Positions 52,518-60,638 of a DNA stretch of 64,000 nucleotides are shown here, piece after piece (within the stretch, counting starts at the first letter, position 1; every line of letters starts with the position of its first letter). Both the position numbers and the translations under genes were made by a program. The notes below the pieces were generated by a model. That model had not been told where the DNA came from. It did not search any database and saw only the letters and a program-made list of their open reading frames with translations. The stretch lies in the NCBI GenBank assembly GCA_959605945.1, contig CAUHGY010000001.1, forward strand, positions 1 to 64,000. Direction: 5' to 3'. This DNA comes from an uncultured Clostridia bacterium (GTDB taxonomy: Bacteria > Bacillota > Clostridia > Christensenellales > Borkfalkiaceae).

Positions 52518-53198
52518 ATGAAGAAACTGAAAGAATTGTGGAACTTATTTTTTATAATGTTCAAAATCGGCCTTTTTACATTCGGCGGCGGATATGCGAT
52601 GGTTGCTATTATCGAACGTGAATTGGTGGATAAGAGAAAGTGGATCGAACATGATGAATTTCTTGACGTAATGGCAATTTCTGAATCGACTCCGGGACCG
52701 CTTGCGATAAACAGTGCTACTTTTATAGGTTATAAAGTGAGCGGTGTTCTGGGTTCCGTAGCGGCAACGCTTGGCGTTGTTTTGCCGGCGTTTATCGTTA
52801 TTTTTATAATCTCGTTGTTTTTTGACAGATTTCTGGAACTTGAATATGTAGCATATGCTTTTAAGGGCATACAGGCATGCGTTGTTTTTCTTATCGGATC
52901 CGCAGGAATAAAGATGTTAAAACATATAAAATTTAATTTTTTGAACATCTTTTTTATGATAGCGACTGCAGGATGTATGATAGGTTTCGCGCTTTTTTCC
53001 GTTAATTTTTCAAGTATATTCTATATTCTCATCGGCGGCGGAATCGGTGTATTTATTTATCTGATTTCTTTGTGTAAGAAAAAAATAACCACAAAAAAGG
53101 CTTCGCTTAAAAATACGGATAATGTCAAAACGTCTGAATTGACGGAGAAAGAAACCGAAATTAATTCCGAAAGCAAGGAGAACGACAAAGATGCCTGA
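52518..53198 (+). CDS. Chromate transporter family half-protein, subunit 1
   Basis: 226 residues of the CHR (ChrA) family in its short, single-domain form, which works as a pair. Family motifs are FTFGGGYAMVAIIERELV near 22, AISESTPGPLAINSATFIGYK near 53, and several membrane helices to about residue 185, followed by a charged 40-residue tail. ChrA exports chromate in characterised cases; many short-form members have unknown substrates. It overlaps the second half-gene by 8 bases. Confidence 0.9.
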   Translation: MKKLKELWNLFFIMFKIGLFTFGGGYAMVAIIERELVDKRKWIEHDEFLDVMAISESTPGPLAINSATFIGYKVSGVLGSVAATLGVVLPAFIVIFIISLFFDRFLELEYVAYAFKGIQACVVFLIGSAGIKMLKHIKFNFLNIFFMIATAGCMIGFALFSVNFSSIFYILIGGGIGVFIYLISLCKKKITTKKASLKNTDNVKTSELTEKETEINSESKENDKDA

Positions 53199-53778
53199 AC
53201 TCCTTCTTTTATTTCTGACGTTTTTGAAAATCGGCGCAGTATCTTTTGGCGGAGGCTATGCCATGATACCATTGGTTCAAGAGGCGGTAATTAACAATAA
53301 CTGGCTGACAGAAGATGAATTTATAAATTTTATTGCCGTTGCCGAATCAACTCCGGGCCCCATTGCTGTAAATATGGCTACTTTTATCGGAGCCACGCAG
53401 TGCGGGTTTATAGGGGCTGTCGTAGCTACGATTGGCGTTGTGCTTCCGGCTTTCATAATTATTTTGATAATTGCCGCACTCATAAGGGGACTCATGCAGT
53501 TTGCAGGCGTAAAAGCTTTTTTAAGCGGCGTTCGCCCCGTTGTTATAGGCCTTATTATTGCTACTGCGGTGAGTTTATTTATTTCCGTCATTTTCGGTTT
53601 ATCGGCAATCGGAGAAGAATTTATTTTTGACTGGAAAGCACTGGTCATACTTGCGATAATTACAGCGCTTTCGATAACAATTAAATTAGTTTTCAAAAAG
53701 GATATTTCGCCGTTTTTGTTGATTTTGATTTCGGCTGCACTGGGTATAGTTTTTTACGGTTTTTTAGGTTTTGTGTGA
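53191..53778 (+). CDS. Chromate transporter family half-protein, subunit 2
   Basis: 195 residues, the partner half with the same motifs: VSFGGGYAMIPLVQEAV near 17 and AVAESTPGPIAVNMATFIGA near 50. The two halves are expected to insert with opposite orientations and form one transporter. AAGGAG precedes the ATG within the tail of subunit 1. It is followed after 13 bases by an MFS permease, probably on the same transcript. Confidence 0.9.
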   Translation: MPELLLLFLTFLKIGAVSFGGGYAMIPLVQEAVINNNWLTEDEFINFIAVAESTPGPIAVNMATFIGATQCGFIGAVVATIGVVLPAFIIILIIAALIRGLMQFAGVKAFLSGVRPVVIGLIIATAVSLFISVIFGLSAIGEEFIFDWKALVILAIITALSITIKLVFKKDISPFLLILISAALGIVFYGFLGFV

Positions 53779-53791
53779 TTAAAGGGATAAA

Positions 53792-55015
53792 ATGGCTACG
53801 CTTTTACTGTTTGTTATATTCAGCGCTTTTATAGGACTCGGAATACCGGATTCTATTTTCGGGCCTGCATGGCCGGCTATTAACGAAGAATTACAACTTC
53901 CTATTTCTTATGCAAATTTTGTAACGACCATAATATCAGTCTTTACGGTTATTTCCAGCATAATGAGCTCAAAAGTAATAAATTTTCTCGGAACAGGACT
54001 GGTCACGGCTTTAAGCACTCTGATGACGGCGCTTGCACTGTTAGGCTTTTCTTATGCGGACAATATTATTTATTTATGCCTTCTGGCTATACCGTTGGGA
54101 CTTGGAGCAGGGTCTATAGACTCGGCGTTGAACAACTATGTGACGTTGAACTATAAAGCGTCTCACATGAGTTTTTTACATTGTTTTTACGGGATAGGTG
54201 TCGCGGCAAGTCCGTTTCTGATGTCAATGGCGCTTTCCGGAGATGAGGGCTGGCGCGGGGGATACAGAATTGTTTTCTTGGTACAATCGGTAATAACGGC
54301 TATAACGTTTATTGCAATACCGCTGTGGAAAAAAGTAAACAAAGATAATCAACAATCCGCTGAAGAAAAACAGAGATCTCTTTCTATTAAAGAAATATTT
54401 TCGATTCCTTCATTAAAATATATTTGGTTGATATTTTTTGCCTCATGTGCGCTTGAATTTACTTGCGGAATATGGGGAAGTTCGTTTATGATAAATTCCC
54501 GGGGGCTTTCAACGGATAAAGCCGTAATGGTCATGGCATTTTATTATGGAGGCATCGCTGCAGGAAGATTTGTTTCCGGACTTATAGCTACAAAACTAAA
54601 AGGGTGGCATATTATTATTTGCGGACAGATAATTGTTTTGGCAGCACTTATATTGCTGGCAATGCCGTTTTCTGTGTGGTTCGGATGCGCAGCTTTGTTT
54701 CTCGTAGGGTTTGGAAACGGCCCATTGTTCCCGAATCTCACGCACTTGACGCCGGATAATTTCGGAAAAAATCTTTCCCAGGAAGTTATCGGCACACAGA
54801 TGGCTGCCTGCAATATCGGAATAACGCTTATGCCTCCTGTATTCGGTTTTCTTGCTCAGGAAATCGGGGTAGGACTTTTTCCGTATTATTTGATTGTGAT
54901 GTATTGTTTTATTGTTCTCGGAATCTTTTTATTTCTGCGTACAAAAAATAAAGCTAAACGAAAAATAGCAGCTGACGTTTCGGACGATAAAGAGCAGAGC
55001 AACGGTAATTCATAA
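53792..55015 (+). CDS. MFS permease
   Basis: 407 residues, about 12 hydrophobic helices. GIPDSIFGPAWPAINEEL near 18-35 and PLGLGAGSIDSALNNYV near 100 resemble the FucP/YbjJ-like branch of sugar-type permeases. A charged loop lies near residues 180-200. The C-terminus is polar (DDKEQSNGNS). It lies 13 bases after the transporter pair. Substrate not predictable from sequence. Confidence 0.82.
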   Translation: MATLLLFVIFSAFIGLGIPDSIFGPAWPAINEELQLPISYANFVTTIISVFTVISSIMSSKVINFLGTGLVTALSTLMTALALLGFSYADNIIYLCLLAIPLGLGAGSIDSALNNYVTLNYKASHMSFLHCFYGIGVAASPFLMSMALSGDEGWRGGYRIVFLVQSVITAITFIAIPLWKKVNKDNQQSAEEKQRSLSIKEIFSIPSLKYIWLIFFASCALEFTCGIWGSSFMINSRGLSTDKAVMVMAFYYGGIAAGRFVSGLIATKLKGWHIIICGQIIVLAALILLAMPFSVWFGCAALFLVGFGNGPLFPNLTHLTPDNFGKNLSQEVIGTQMAACNIGITLMPPVFGFLAQEIGVGLFPYYLIVMYCFIVLGIFLFLRTKNKAKRKIAADVSDDKEQSNGNS

Positions 55016-55306
55016 ATTGTTAAATGAATCAAATAATTTCTCGATTTATTTTTATGAATATTTTTTGCACTTATTAGAATAATTTTATTGTAATTCAAAG
55101 CGTTTTGCGGTATGAATATGTCTGGCATAATAAGTTTTAAATATTTTAATTCCGGGAATAAACGAGTGCCGGCTGTTAATTGATATGTTATTTTTATAAA
55201 CTGTTTTCAAAGATAGCCGAAAATTTTTTATATCAAAGACAGCGTTTTTTATAAAAAATGTCGAACATTAATACAAATTATAAAAGTAAAAAGATATATT
55301 AAATAT
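55016..55306. other. AT-rich intergenic region, nothing recognised
   Basis: Very AT-rich sequence between the MFS permease and the promoter of the phenylacetate-CoA ligase operon. I found no gene, clear terminator or repeat. Confidence 0.5.
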
Positions 55307-55336
55307 TTGACAAGGATAAATTTCAAAGTTTATAAT
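55307..55336 (+). promoter_or_regulatory. Sigma-A promoter of the phenylacetate-CoA ligase operon
   Basis: TTGACA (55307-55312), an 18-base spacer, TATAAT (55331-55336). It leaves a leader of about 160 bases. Confidence 0.75.
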
Positions 55337-55360
55337 GTATTAAAAAGAAAAAACCCGTAC

Positions 55361-55389
55361 TTTTGATTAAAAAGAATCAAAATTTTTTT
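55361..55389 (+). terminator. AT-rich hairpin with T7 in the paaK leader
   Basis: TTTTGATT (55361-55368) pairs with AATCAAAA (55375-55382), followed by seven T. It lies only about 20 bases after the predicted transcription start, so it could act as an attenuator. The stem has a single GC pair and may be weak. Confidence 0.35.
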
Positions 55390-55501
55390 GCAATATTTGC
55401 GGTTTTTCCTTTTCTAAAAGCGCTTACGCATCGGAGATTATATTTAGTTTTTTCCGATACAGCGGTTTTATGATTACAGTCATTTATAAAGGAGAATATT
55501 G

Positions 55502-56800
55502 ATGATCTGGAACACCACCAAAGAATGTATGAGCAGAGACGAAATGACTTCTTTACAGAATGCGCGTCTTAAGAAGCTTGTAAATTACGTTTATCACAAC
55601 GTCGAGTTTTACCGTAAAAAAATGCAGGCGCTCGGACTTTTGCCCGGAGATATCGGCGGCATTGAAGATATAACGAAATTACCTTTTATGACTAAAGATG
55701 ATTTAAGAGACAATTATCCTTTCGGACTTTTTGCCGTACCGAAATCGCAGATTGTGCGAATTCATGCTTCCAGCGGTACTACGGGAAAAGCAACGGTCGT
55801 CGGTTATACTCGCAGAGACCTTGAAATTTGGAATGAATGTGTTGCAAGATGTCTTACGATGGCAGGAATAGGCAAAGAAGACATTATTCAGGTCGCTTAC
55901 GGTTACGGTCTTTTTACTGGCGGACTCGGTGCTCACGGCGGTGCGGAAGAGATAGGGGCGATGGTTGTTCCCATGAGTACGGGAAATTCCAAAAAACTTA
56001 CCACAATGATGATCGATTTCGGGGTTACTGCAATTGCCTGCACGCCTTCATATCTTTTGCACATATCGGAAATTCTTGCGGAAGAAGGAAAACTCGGCGA
56101 ATTGAAATTGAGAACGGCAGTCTGCGGTGCCGAACCGTGGACGGATAAAATGCGTTTAGATATTGAAAATCGTTTAAAGATTACCGCACACGATATATAC
56201 GGACTTTCAGAAGTTATGGGACCCGGCGTTGCCTGCGACTGTTCATTCCATAAAGGGTTGCACGTCTGTGAGGATCATTTCTATCCTGAAATTATCAATT
56301 CAGCAACCATGCTTCCTCAAAAAGACGGCGAAACGGGTGAACTTGTTTTCACCACGCTTACAAAGGAAGGGCTTCCGCTTATAAGGTACAGAACAAAAGA
56401 TCTTACCAGTATAGATCGTTCAAAATGCGAATGCGGAAGAACTAGCGCCAGAATAAGCCGTTTCAAAGGGCGCGTAGACGATATGCTTATAATTCGCGGA
56501 GTAAACGTTTTCCCGAGTCAGGTCGAAGCTGCGCTTGTCGACGTAAAAGAAGTGAGTCCGCATTATATGATGATAGTTGACAGAGTAAATAACCTTGACA
56601 CTTTAGAAATTCAGGTAGAAGTAAAAAGCGAATATTTTACCGATGAAATAAAAGGAATAGAACAGCTGTCCAAAAAAATTTCGCACGTTGTGAATCAGGC
56701 GCTCGGGCTTAACGCCAAAATAAAACTTGTTGAGCCTCAGACGCTTGTTCGCAGCGAAGGAAAGGCCGTGCATGTCGTTGACAAACGTAAACTATATTAA
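55502..56800 (+). CDS. paaK: Phenylacetate-CoA ligase
   Basis: AMP-forming aryl-acetate CoA ligase, 432 residues. It has the phosphate loop ASSGTTGKATVVGYT near 90, YGYGLFTGGLGAHGG near 135, DIYGLSEVMGPGVA near 235, LIRYRTKDLT near 300, and the C-terminal GRVDDMLIIRGVNVFPSQ. Lengths and motifs match PaaK. It makes phenylacetyl-CoA (or indole- or hydroxyphenylacetyl-CoA). No aerobic paa genes are nearby. In anaerobes such ligases accompany indolepyruvate:ferredoxin oxidoreductase for reversible aromatic amino acid metabolism. AGGAG lies 7 bases before the ATG. Confidence 0.95.
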   Translation: MIWNTTKECMSRDEMTSLQNARLKKLVNYVYHNVEFYRKKMQALGLLPGDIGGIEDITKLPFMTKDDLRDNYPFGLFAVPKSQIVRIHASSGTTGKATVVGYTRRDLEIWNECVARCLTMAGIGKEDIIQVAYGYGLFTGGLGAHGGAEEIGAMVVPMSTGNSKKLTTMMIDFGVTAIACTPSYLLHISEILAEEGKLGELKLRTAVCGAEPWTDKMRLDIENRLKITAHDIYGLSEVMGPGVACDCSFHKGLHVCEDHFYPEIINSATMLPQKDGETGELVFTTLTKEGLPLIRYRTKDLTSIDRSKCECGRTSARISRFKGRVDDMLIIRGVNVFPSQVEAALVDVKEVSPHYMMIVDRVNNLDTLEIQVEVKSEYFTDEIKGIEQLSKKISHVVNQALGLNAKIKLVEPQTLVRSEGKAVHVVDKRKLY

Positions 56801-56822
56801 ATCGTTTTTAAGGAGGAAAAAC

Positions 56823-57254
56823 ATGTATTCGAAACAGCTTTCGGTTTTTATCGAAAACAGAGAAGGAAGGTTAGGTGAAGTATTGAACGTTTTGAAGATA
56901 AACAACATCAATATTTTATCTTTAAGTCTTGCAGATACCACTGAATACGGACTTCTGCGGCTAATAGTCAATGATCCGCAGACGGCGAAAGAAAAATTGG
57001 CCGAAGCAGGTTTCTCGACCATGCTGACCGATGTTTTTGTAATAAAAATCAATCATACGGCAGGCAGTTTGCAAAAGCTTCTCGCAAGTCTTTCGAAAGA
57101 GCAGATAAACGTTGAATATATGTACGGATTATCTATCGACGGAATAAAAGCGTTTGTTGTGCTGAAAGCATCGAACGGCGCAAAAACCATAGAGGTTTTA
57201 AACAGAGAAGGCGTAAGCACTCTTTCAAGCGATGAAATTGCCTCTCTTTCATAA
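56823..57254 (+). CDS. Tandem ACT-domain protein
   Basis: 143 residues forming two ACT domains (about 1-70 and 72-140), each starting with the beta strand and ligand loop (LSVFIENREGRLGEVLNVL; VIKINHTAGSLQKLLASL). ACT domains bind amino acids. Proteins of this type commonly follow paaK-like genes in Clostridia and archaea, so it is a likely aromatic amino acid sensor for the ligase. AAGGAGG precedes the ATG at 56823, 22 bases after paaK. Confidence 0.9.
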   Translation: MYSKQLSVFIENREGRLGEVLNVLKINNINILSLSLADTTEYGLLRLIVNDPQTAKEKLAEAGFSTMLTDVFVIKINHTAGSLQKLLASLSKEQINVEYMYGLSIDGIKAFVVLKASNGAKTIEVLNREGVSTLSSDEIASLS

Positions 57255-57284
57255 TCAATTATAAAAGGATAAAATTATAACCGT

Positions 57285-58100
57285 ATGCTTATAGATTTTC
57301 ATACTCATATTTTTCCGGAAAAAATAGCTGCCAGAACAATAGAGATGCTTGCGGCTAATTCTCATGGCAAAGCCCATACTGACGGAACTGCCGAAGGTCT
57401 TGTTGCGGCAATGATTAAAGCCGATGCCGATATGTGCGTTGCTCTTCCTGTGCTGACTAAACCTTCTCAGTTTGAAAGCGTAGCCCGTTTTGCCGAAGAA
57501 ATAAACGAAAAATATGAGCATGAACCTCATAGAATTCTGTCTTTTGCCGGCATTCATCCCGCTTGCGATGATGTTGACGGAAAAATGAAGTTTTTGAAAG
57601 AAAGGGGATTCAAAGGTGTAAAAATTCATCCCGATTATCAGGATACTTTTATTAACGATGAAGGATATATTAAAATATTGCAGAGCGCTAAAGAGTATGA
57701 TCTGATAGTCGTAACTCATGCCGGAGTTGATGACGGTTATCTCGGAAAGCCCGTAAAATGTCCGCCGGAGCTTGTGAGTAAAGTTATCGACAAAGCAGGA
57801 CACAAAAAATTTGTTCTTGCTCATTATGGCGGGCATAAACAATGGGATGAGGTTTTAAACTTATTGGCAGGTAAAGACGTTTATTTTGATACGGCTTTCA
57901 CTATGCACGAAATAAGCGAAAGTTTGTTCAAAAAAATAATATCCAGACATGGGGAAGATAAAATTCTTTTTGCAACCGATTGTCCGTGGAGAGATATTGA
58001 AACTGATAAAAACACGATTTTATCATACAATCTCGGAAAAGATACGTTAGAAAAAATATTTTATAAAAATGCGCTTGAATTACTTGGATTGAAGGAATAA
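57285..58100 (+). CDS. Amidohydrolase-2 family metal hydrolase (copy 2)
   Basis: 271 residues, the same family and ligand plan as the protein at 31928: HTH in DFHTHIFPEK (residues 5-7), H in VVTHAGVDDGY near 146, H in LAHYGGHKQWDE near 185, and D in FATDCPWRD near 230. The second GIHP near residue 90 and KGVKIHPDYQ near 113 also match. It follows the ACT gene by 30 bases. Its repeated partnership with a CoA ligase hints at a shared job, perhaps hydrolysis or decarboxylation of a substrate analogue or by-product. Function not established. Confidence 0.86.
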   Translation: MLIDFHTHIFPEKIAARTIEMLAANSHGKAHTDGTAEGLVAAMIKADADMCVALPVLTKPSQFESVARFAEEINEKYEHEPHRILSFAGIHPACDDVDGKMKFLKERGFKGVKIHPDYQDTFINDEGYIKILQSAKEYDLIVVTHAGVDDGYLGKPVKCPPELVSKVIDKAGHKKFVLAHYGGHKQWDEVLNLLAGKDVYFDTAFTMHEISESLFKKIISRHGEDKILFATDCPWRDIETDKNTILSYNLGKDTLEKIFYKNALELLGLKE

Positions 58101-58106
58101 TTAATT

Positions 58107-59300
58107 ATGCAGATTAACGAAAAAATGTACGGCTTGGGCAGTAACCGTTCGGTCATAAGGGAAATCTTCGAATATGGGAAAGAAAGAGCTAAAGTTGTCG
58201 GTAAAGAAAATGTTTTCGATTTTTCTCTTGGGAATCCCAGCGTTGAACCGCCTTTGAAAATCAAAGAAACTATAAGAAATTTGATAGAAACTTCCGACAG
58301 TACCGCTTTACACGGCTATACTTCGGCGCAGGGCGACTTTACTACAAGAAAAAACATTGCGGATTATATCAATAAAAGATTTTCCACAACACTTACGGCA
58401 GATCATATTTATATTACATGTGGCGCAGCGGCTTCGCTTTCCATTTCTCTTAAAGCTGTTCTGAACAACGGAGATGAATGTATTGTGTTTGCGCCGTTTT
58501 TTACCGAATATAAAATGTTTGTTGACAACGCTGGCGGCAGACTTGTAATTTCAAAACCTCAAAATGATACATTTGAAATAGATCTGGAAGATTTTGCTGC
58601 GAAAATAACCGCTAAAACAAAAGCCGTCATAATCAATTCACCGAACAATCCCAGCGGAGTTGTATATTCTGAGCATACTATCAGACGGATGTGTGATATT
58701 CTGCAGGATAAAAGCATTGAATTCGGTACGGACATATTCGTGATTGCAGACGAGCCTTACAGAGAGCTTGTATACGATAACGTGAAAGTGCCGTACCTTA
58801 TGAATTATTATAAAAACACGCTTGTGTGTTATTCGTATTCCAAGAGTTTGTCGTTGCCGGGAGAAAGAATAGGTTATATTGCCGTTAATCCGGAAATGGA
58901 AGATGCTTTGAAGGTTTATCTTGCTGTATGCGGGGCAGGAAGAGCGCTTGGATATGTATGTGCGCCGAGTCTCTTCCAGGCGGTGATCGCACGATGCGTT
59001 GACGTCAGCGTCGATGTTTCCGTTTATAAGGAAAATCGCGATATATTGCTTGACGGGTTGACACGTTTCGGATTTGAGTGCGTGCGTCCTGACGGCGCGT
59101 TTTATCTTTTTGTAAAATCTCCGGCTGCAAGCGCCATGGAATTTTGCGAAAAAGCAAAAAAATACGAAATTCTTTTTGTTCCGTGCGACGATTTCGGCGT
59201 TGAAGGATATGTAAGAATAGCTTATTGTGTAAGTAAAGAAAAAATCGTCAAAGCGTTGCCGAGTTTCAATCTTCTTGCCAAAGAATACGGCTTATGCTGA
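58107..59300 (+). CDS. Class I PLP-dependent aminotransferase
   Basis: 397 residues of the class I/II transaminase fold. It has FSLGNPSVEPP near 42, the GYTSAQGDFTTRKNIADYI segment near 72, NSPNNPSGVVY near 177, ADEPYRELVYD near 210, and the PLP lysine in YSKSLSLPGERIGYIA near 245. The sequence style matches aspartate/aromatic-type aminotransferases. Its position after paaK, ACT and amidohydrolase genes suggests an aromatic 2-oxoacid role, which is inferred. It is the last gene of this operon, followed by a strong bidirectional terminator. Confidence 0.88.
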   Translation: MQINEKMYGLGSNRSVIREIFEYGKERAKVVGKENVFDFSLGNPSVEPPLKIKETIRNLIETSDSTALHGYTSAQGDFTTRKNIADYINKRFSTTLTADHIYITCGAAASLSISLKAVLNNGDECIVFAPFFTEYKMFVDNAGGRLVISKPQNDTFEIDLEDFAAKITAKTKAVIINSPNNPSGVVYSEHTIRRMCDILQDKSIEFGTDIFVIADEPYRELVYDNVKVPYLMNYYKNTLVCYSYSKSLSLPGERIGYIAVNPEMEDALKVYLAVCGAGRALGYVCAPSLFQAVIARCVDVSVDVSVYKENRDILLDGLTRFGFECVRPDGAFYLFVKSPAASAMEFCEKAKKYEILFVPCDDFGVEGYVRIAYCVSKEKIVKALPSFNLLAKEYGLC

Positions 59301-59317
59301 ATATTTTACTCAATTAG

Positions 59318-59356
59318 AAAGCAGCCCGCAATTTCAGTTGCGGGCTGCTTTGGTTT
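59318..59356. terminator. Bidirectional terminator between aminotransferase and ppa
   Basis: A perfect 14-pair stem AAAGCAGCCCGCAA (59318-59331) with TTGCGGGCTGCTTT (59338-59351), loop TTTCAG, and T-rich or A-rich flanks on both sides. It serves two convergent transcripts. Confidence 0.85.
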
Positions 59357-59363
59357 TGAATAA

Positions 59364-59906
59364 TTATTTTGCGGTAAGTACGTAAAGATTCTTTTTATAA
59401 TTTTCCATCGATTGCTTGATTATTTCTATCGCGCTTTCCTTATCGGATGCCACATCAACGCTTGTATTCATATCTTCGAGCTGCTTATATACGGAAAAGA
59501 AATGCCGCATTTCATCAAAAACATGTTTAGGCAGATCGTGAATGCTTTTATACGTATTATAATTAGGGTCGGCAAAAGGAATGGCTATAATTTTTTCATC
59601 AACAGAACCGTTGTCCTCCATAACTATAACGCCGATAGGGTAACATTTGACCAGGCTCATGGGTATAAGACTTTCGGAACATAAAATCAGAACGTCAAGC
59701 GGATCGTTGTCTGCCGCAAGCGTGTGCGGAATAAAACCGTAATTTGCAGGATAATGAGTGGAAGTATAAAGAATTCTGTCAAGACGCAATAATCCTGTTT
59801 TTTTGTCCATTTCATATTTTTGTTTCGAGCCTTTACTGATTTCTACCACGGCAATAAATTCGTCGGGAGTAATTCTTTTGCTTTCAATGTCATGCCAAAT
59901 ATTCAT
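59364..59906 (-). CDS. ppa: Inorganic pyrophosphatase, family I
   Basis: Hydrolyses pyrophosphate, 180 residues from the ATG at 59906. Active-site signatures are VVEISKGSKQKYE near 15-27, YPANYGFIP near 48-56, and DNDPLDVLIL near 62-71 (the D-x-D-P-x-D motif). GGAG lies 8 bases upstream; the longer frame adds 13 residues not seen in the family. It is transcribed leftward, opposite to its neighbours. Many AMP-forming ligases in this window release pyrophosphate, so the enzyme would help drive them. Confidence 0.94.
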   Translation of the reverse strand: MNIWHDIESKRITPDEFIAVVEISKGSKQKYEMDKKTGLLRLDRILYTSTHYPANYGFIPHTLAADNDPLDVLILCSESLIPMSLVKCYPIGVIVMEDNGSVDEKIIAIPFADPNYNTYKSIHDLPKHVFDEMRHFFSVYKQLEDMNTSVDVASDKESAIEIIKQSMENYKKNLYVLTAK

Positions 59907-59935
59907 AAATTTTCTCCATTTATTCTCTGTTTTAT

Positions 59936-59964
59936 ATTTTATCATAAACTTAAGTTTATAACAA
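59936..59964 (-). promoter_or_regulatory. Sigma-A promoter of ppa with palindromic spacer
   Basis: On the minus strand TTGTTA, a 17-base spacer, TAAAAT. The spacer holds a perfect 16-base palindrome, ATAAACTTAAGTTTAT at 59944-59959, touching the -35 box, a possible operator. Confidence 0.6.
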
Positions 59965-60033
59965 GCCTTTTGTGCAATAAAACATTTAAAAAATGCAAAT
60001 GATTAAAAAAGAAAAGGATTATCGTTAACATCG

Positions 60034-60062
60034 TTGCCATTTTTGTAAATATTTGATATAAT
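60034..60062 (+). promoter_or_regulatory. Sigma-A promoter giving an apparently leaderless transcript
   Basis: TTGCCA (60034-60039), a 17-base spacer, TATAAT (60057-60062). The -10 ends six bases before the ATG of the phosphopantetheinyl transferase gene, so transcription would begin at or beside the start codon. Confidence 0.65.
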
Positions 60063-60068
60063 GTTTCA

Positions 60069-60638
60069 ATGCTTAAAGTTTTTTGGTGCGACGTTTCCGA
60101 AGCCGATTATTGCAATTATAAAGACGTGCAGTGTCTTGTAAGAAAAAAATACATAAACAGCATCCGCGATCCCAAACGGAAAAAACAAAGTTTTTTTGTT
60201 TGGAAACTGCTTGAATATGTTTCAAAAAAACAGTTCGGCTGTGATAAAATAGACGGCGAGGCCGAACAGAACGGAAAATGGCGCATTAAAGGCGTCGATT
60301 TCAAATTTTCACTTTCCCACTCAGATAATATAGTTGCGGTAGCCGTATCGGATGCTTCGGTAGGAGTTGACGTTGAAAAATATTCTGATACAATTATGAA
60401 AGTCAGAAAATTTTTATTAAAAAACGGGGAAAAAGACTGTTGCTGCGACACGGAAAAACTTATTTTATTGTGGACTGAACGTGAAAGTTTTTTTAAATGC
60501 AGCAAAAACAATGTCTGTGAAAATTTATATTTTTCAAATAAAAATATTACAGACCGACACGGAAACAATTATTGTTGCGGAGTATGCGGAAAAGAGCATT
60601 GTACAGAGTTTTACGAAATTCTAAGCAGGGAACTATAA
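60069..60638 (+). CDS. Sfp-type 4'-phosphopantetheinyl transferase
   Basis: 189 residues of the Sfp superfamily, which transfers phosphopantetheine from CoA to acyl or peptidyl carrier proteins. The magnesium and CoA motif is VGVDVEKYSD near residues 98-107, and the second motif is WTERESFFKC near 137 (consensus W-x-x-K-E-A, here R-E-S). FSLSHSDN near 77 is a typical CoA-binding segment. The C-terminus has a cysteine-rich NNYCCGVCGKEHC stretch. No ribosome site precedes the ATG, and the promoter position implies leaderless translation. It abuts the next gene. Confidence 0.88.
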   Translation: MLKVFWCDVSEADYCNYKDVQCLVRKKYINSIRDPKRKKQSFFVWKLLEYVSKKQFGCDKIDGEAEQNGKWRIKGVDFKFSLSHSDNIVAVAVSDASVGVDVEKYSDTIMKVRKFLLKNGEKDCCCDTEKLILLWTERESFFKCSKNNVCENLYFSNKNITDRHGNNYCCGVCGKEHCTEFYEILSREL

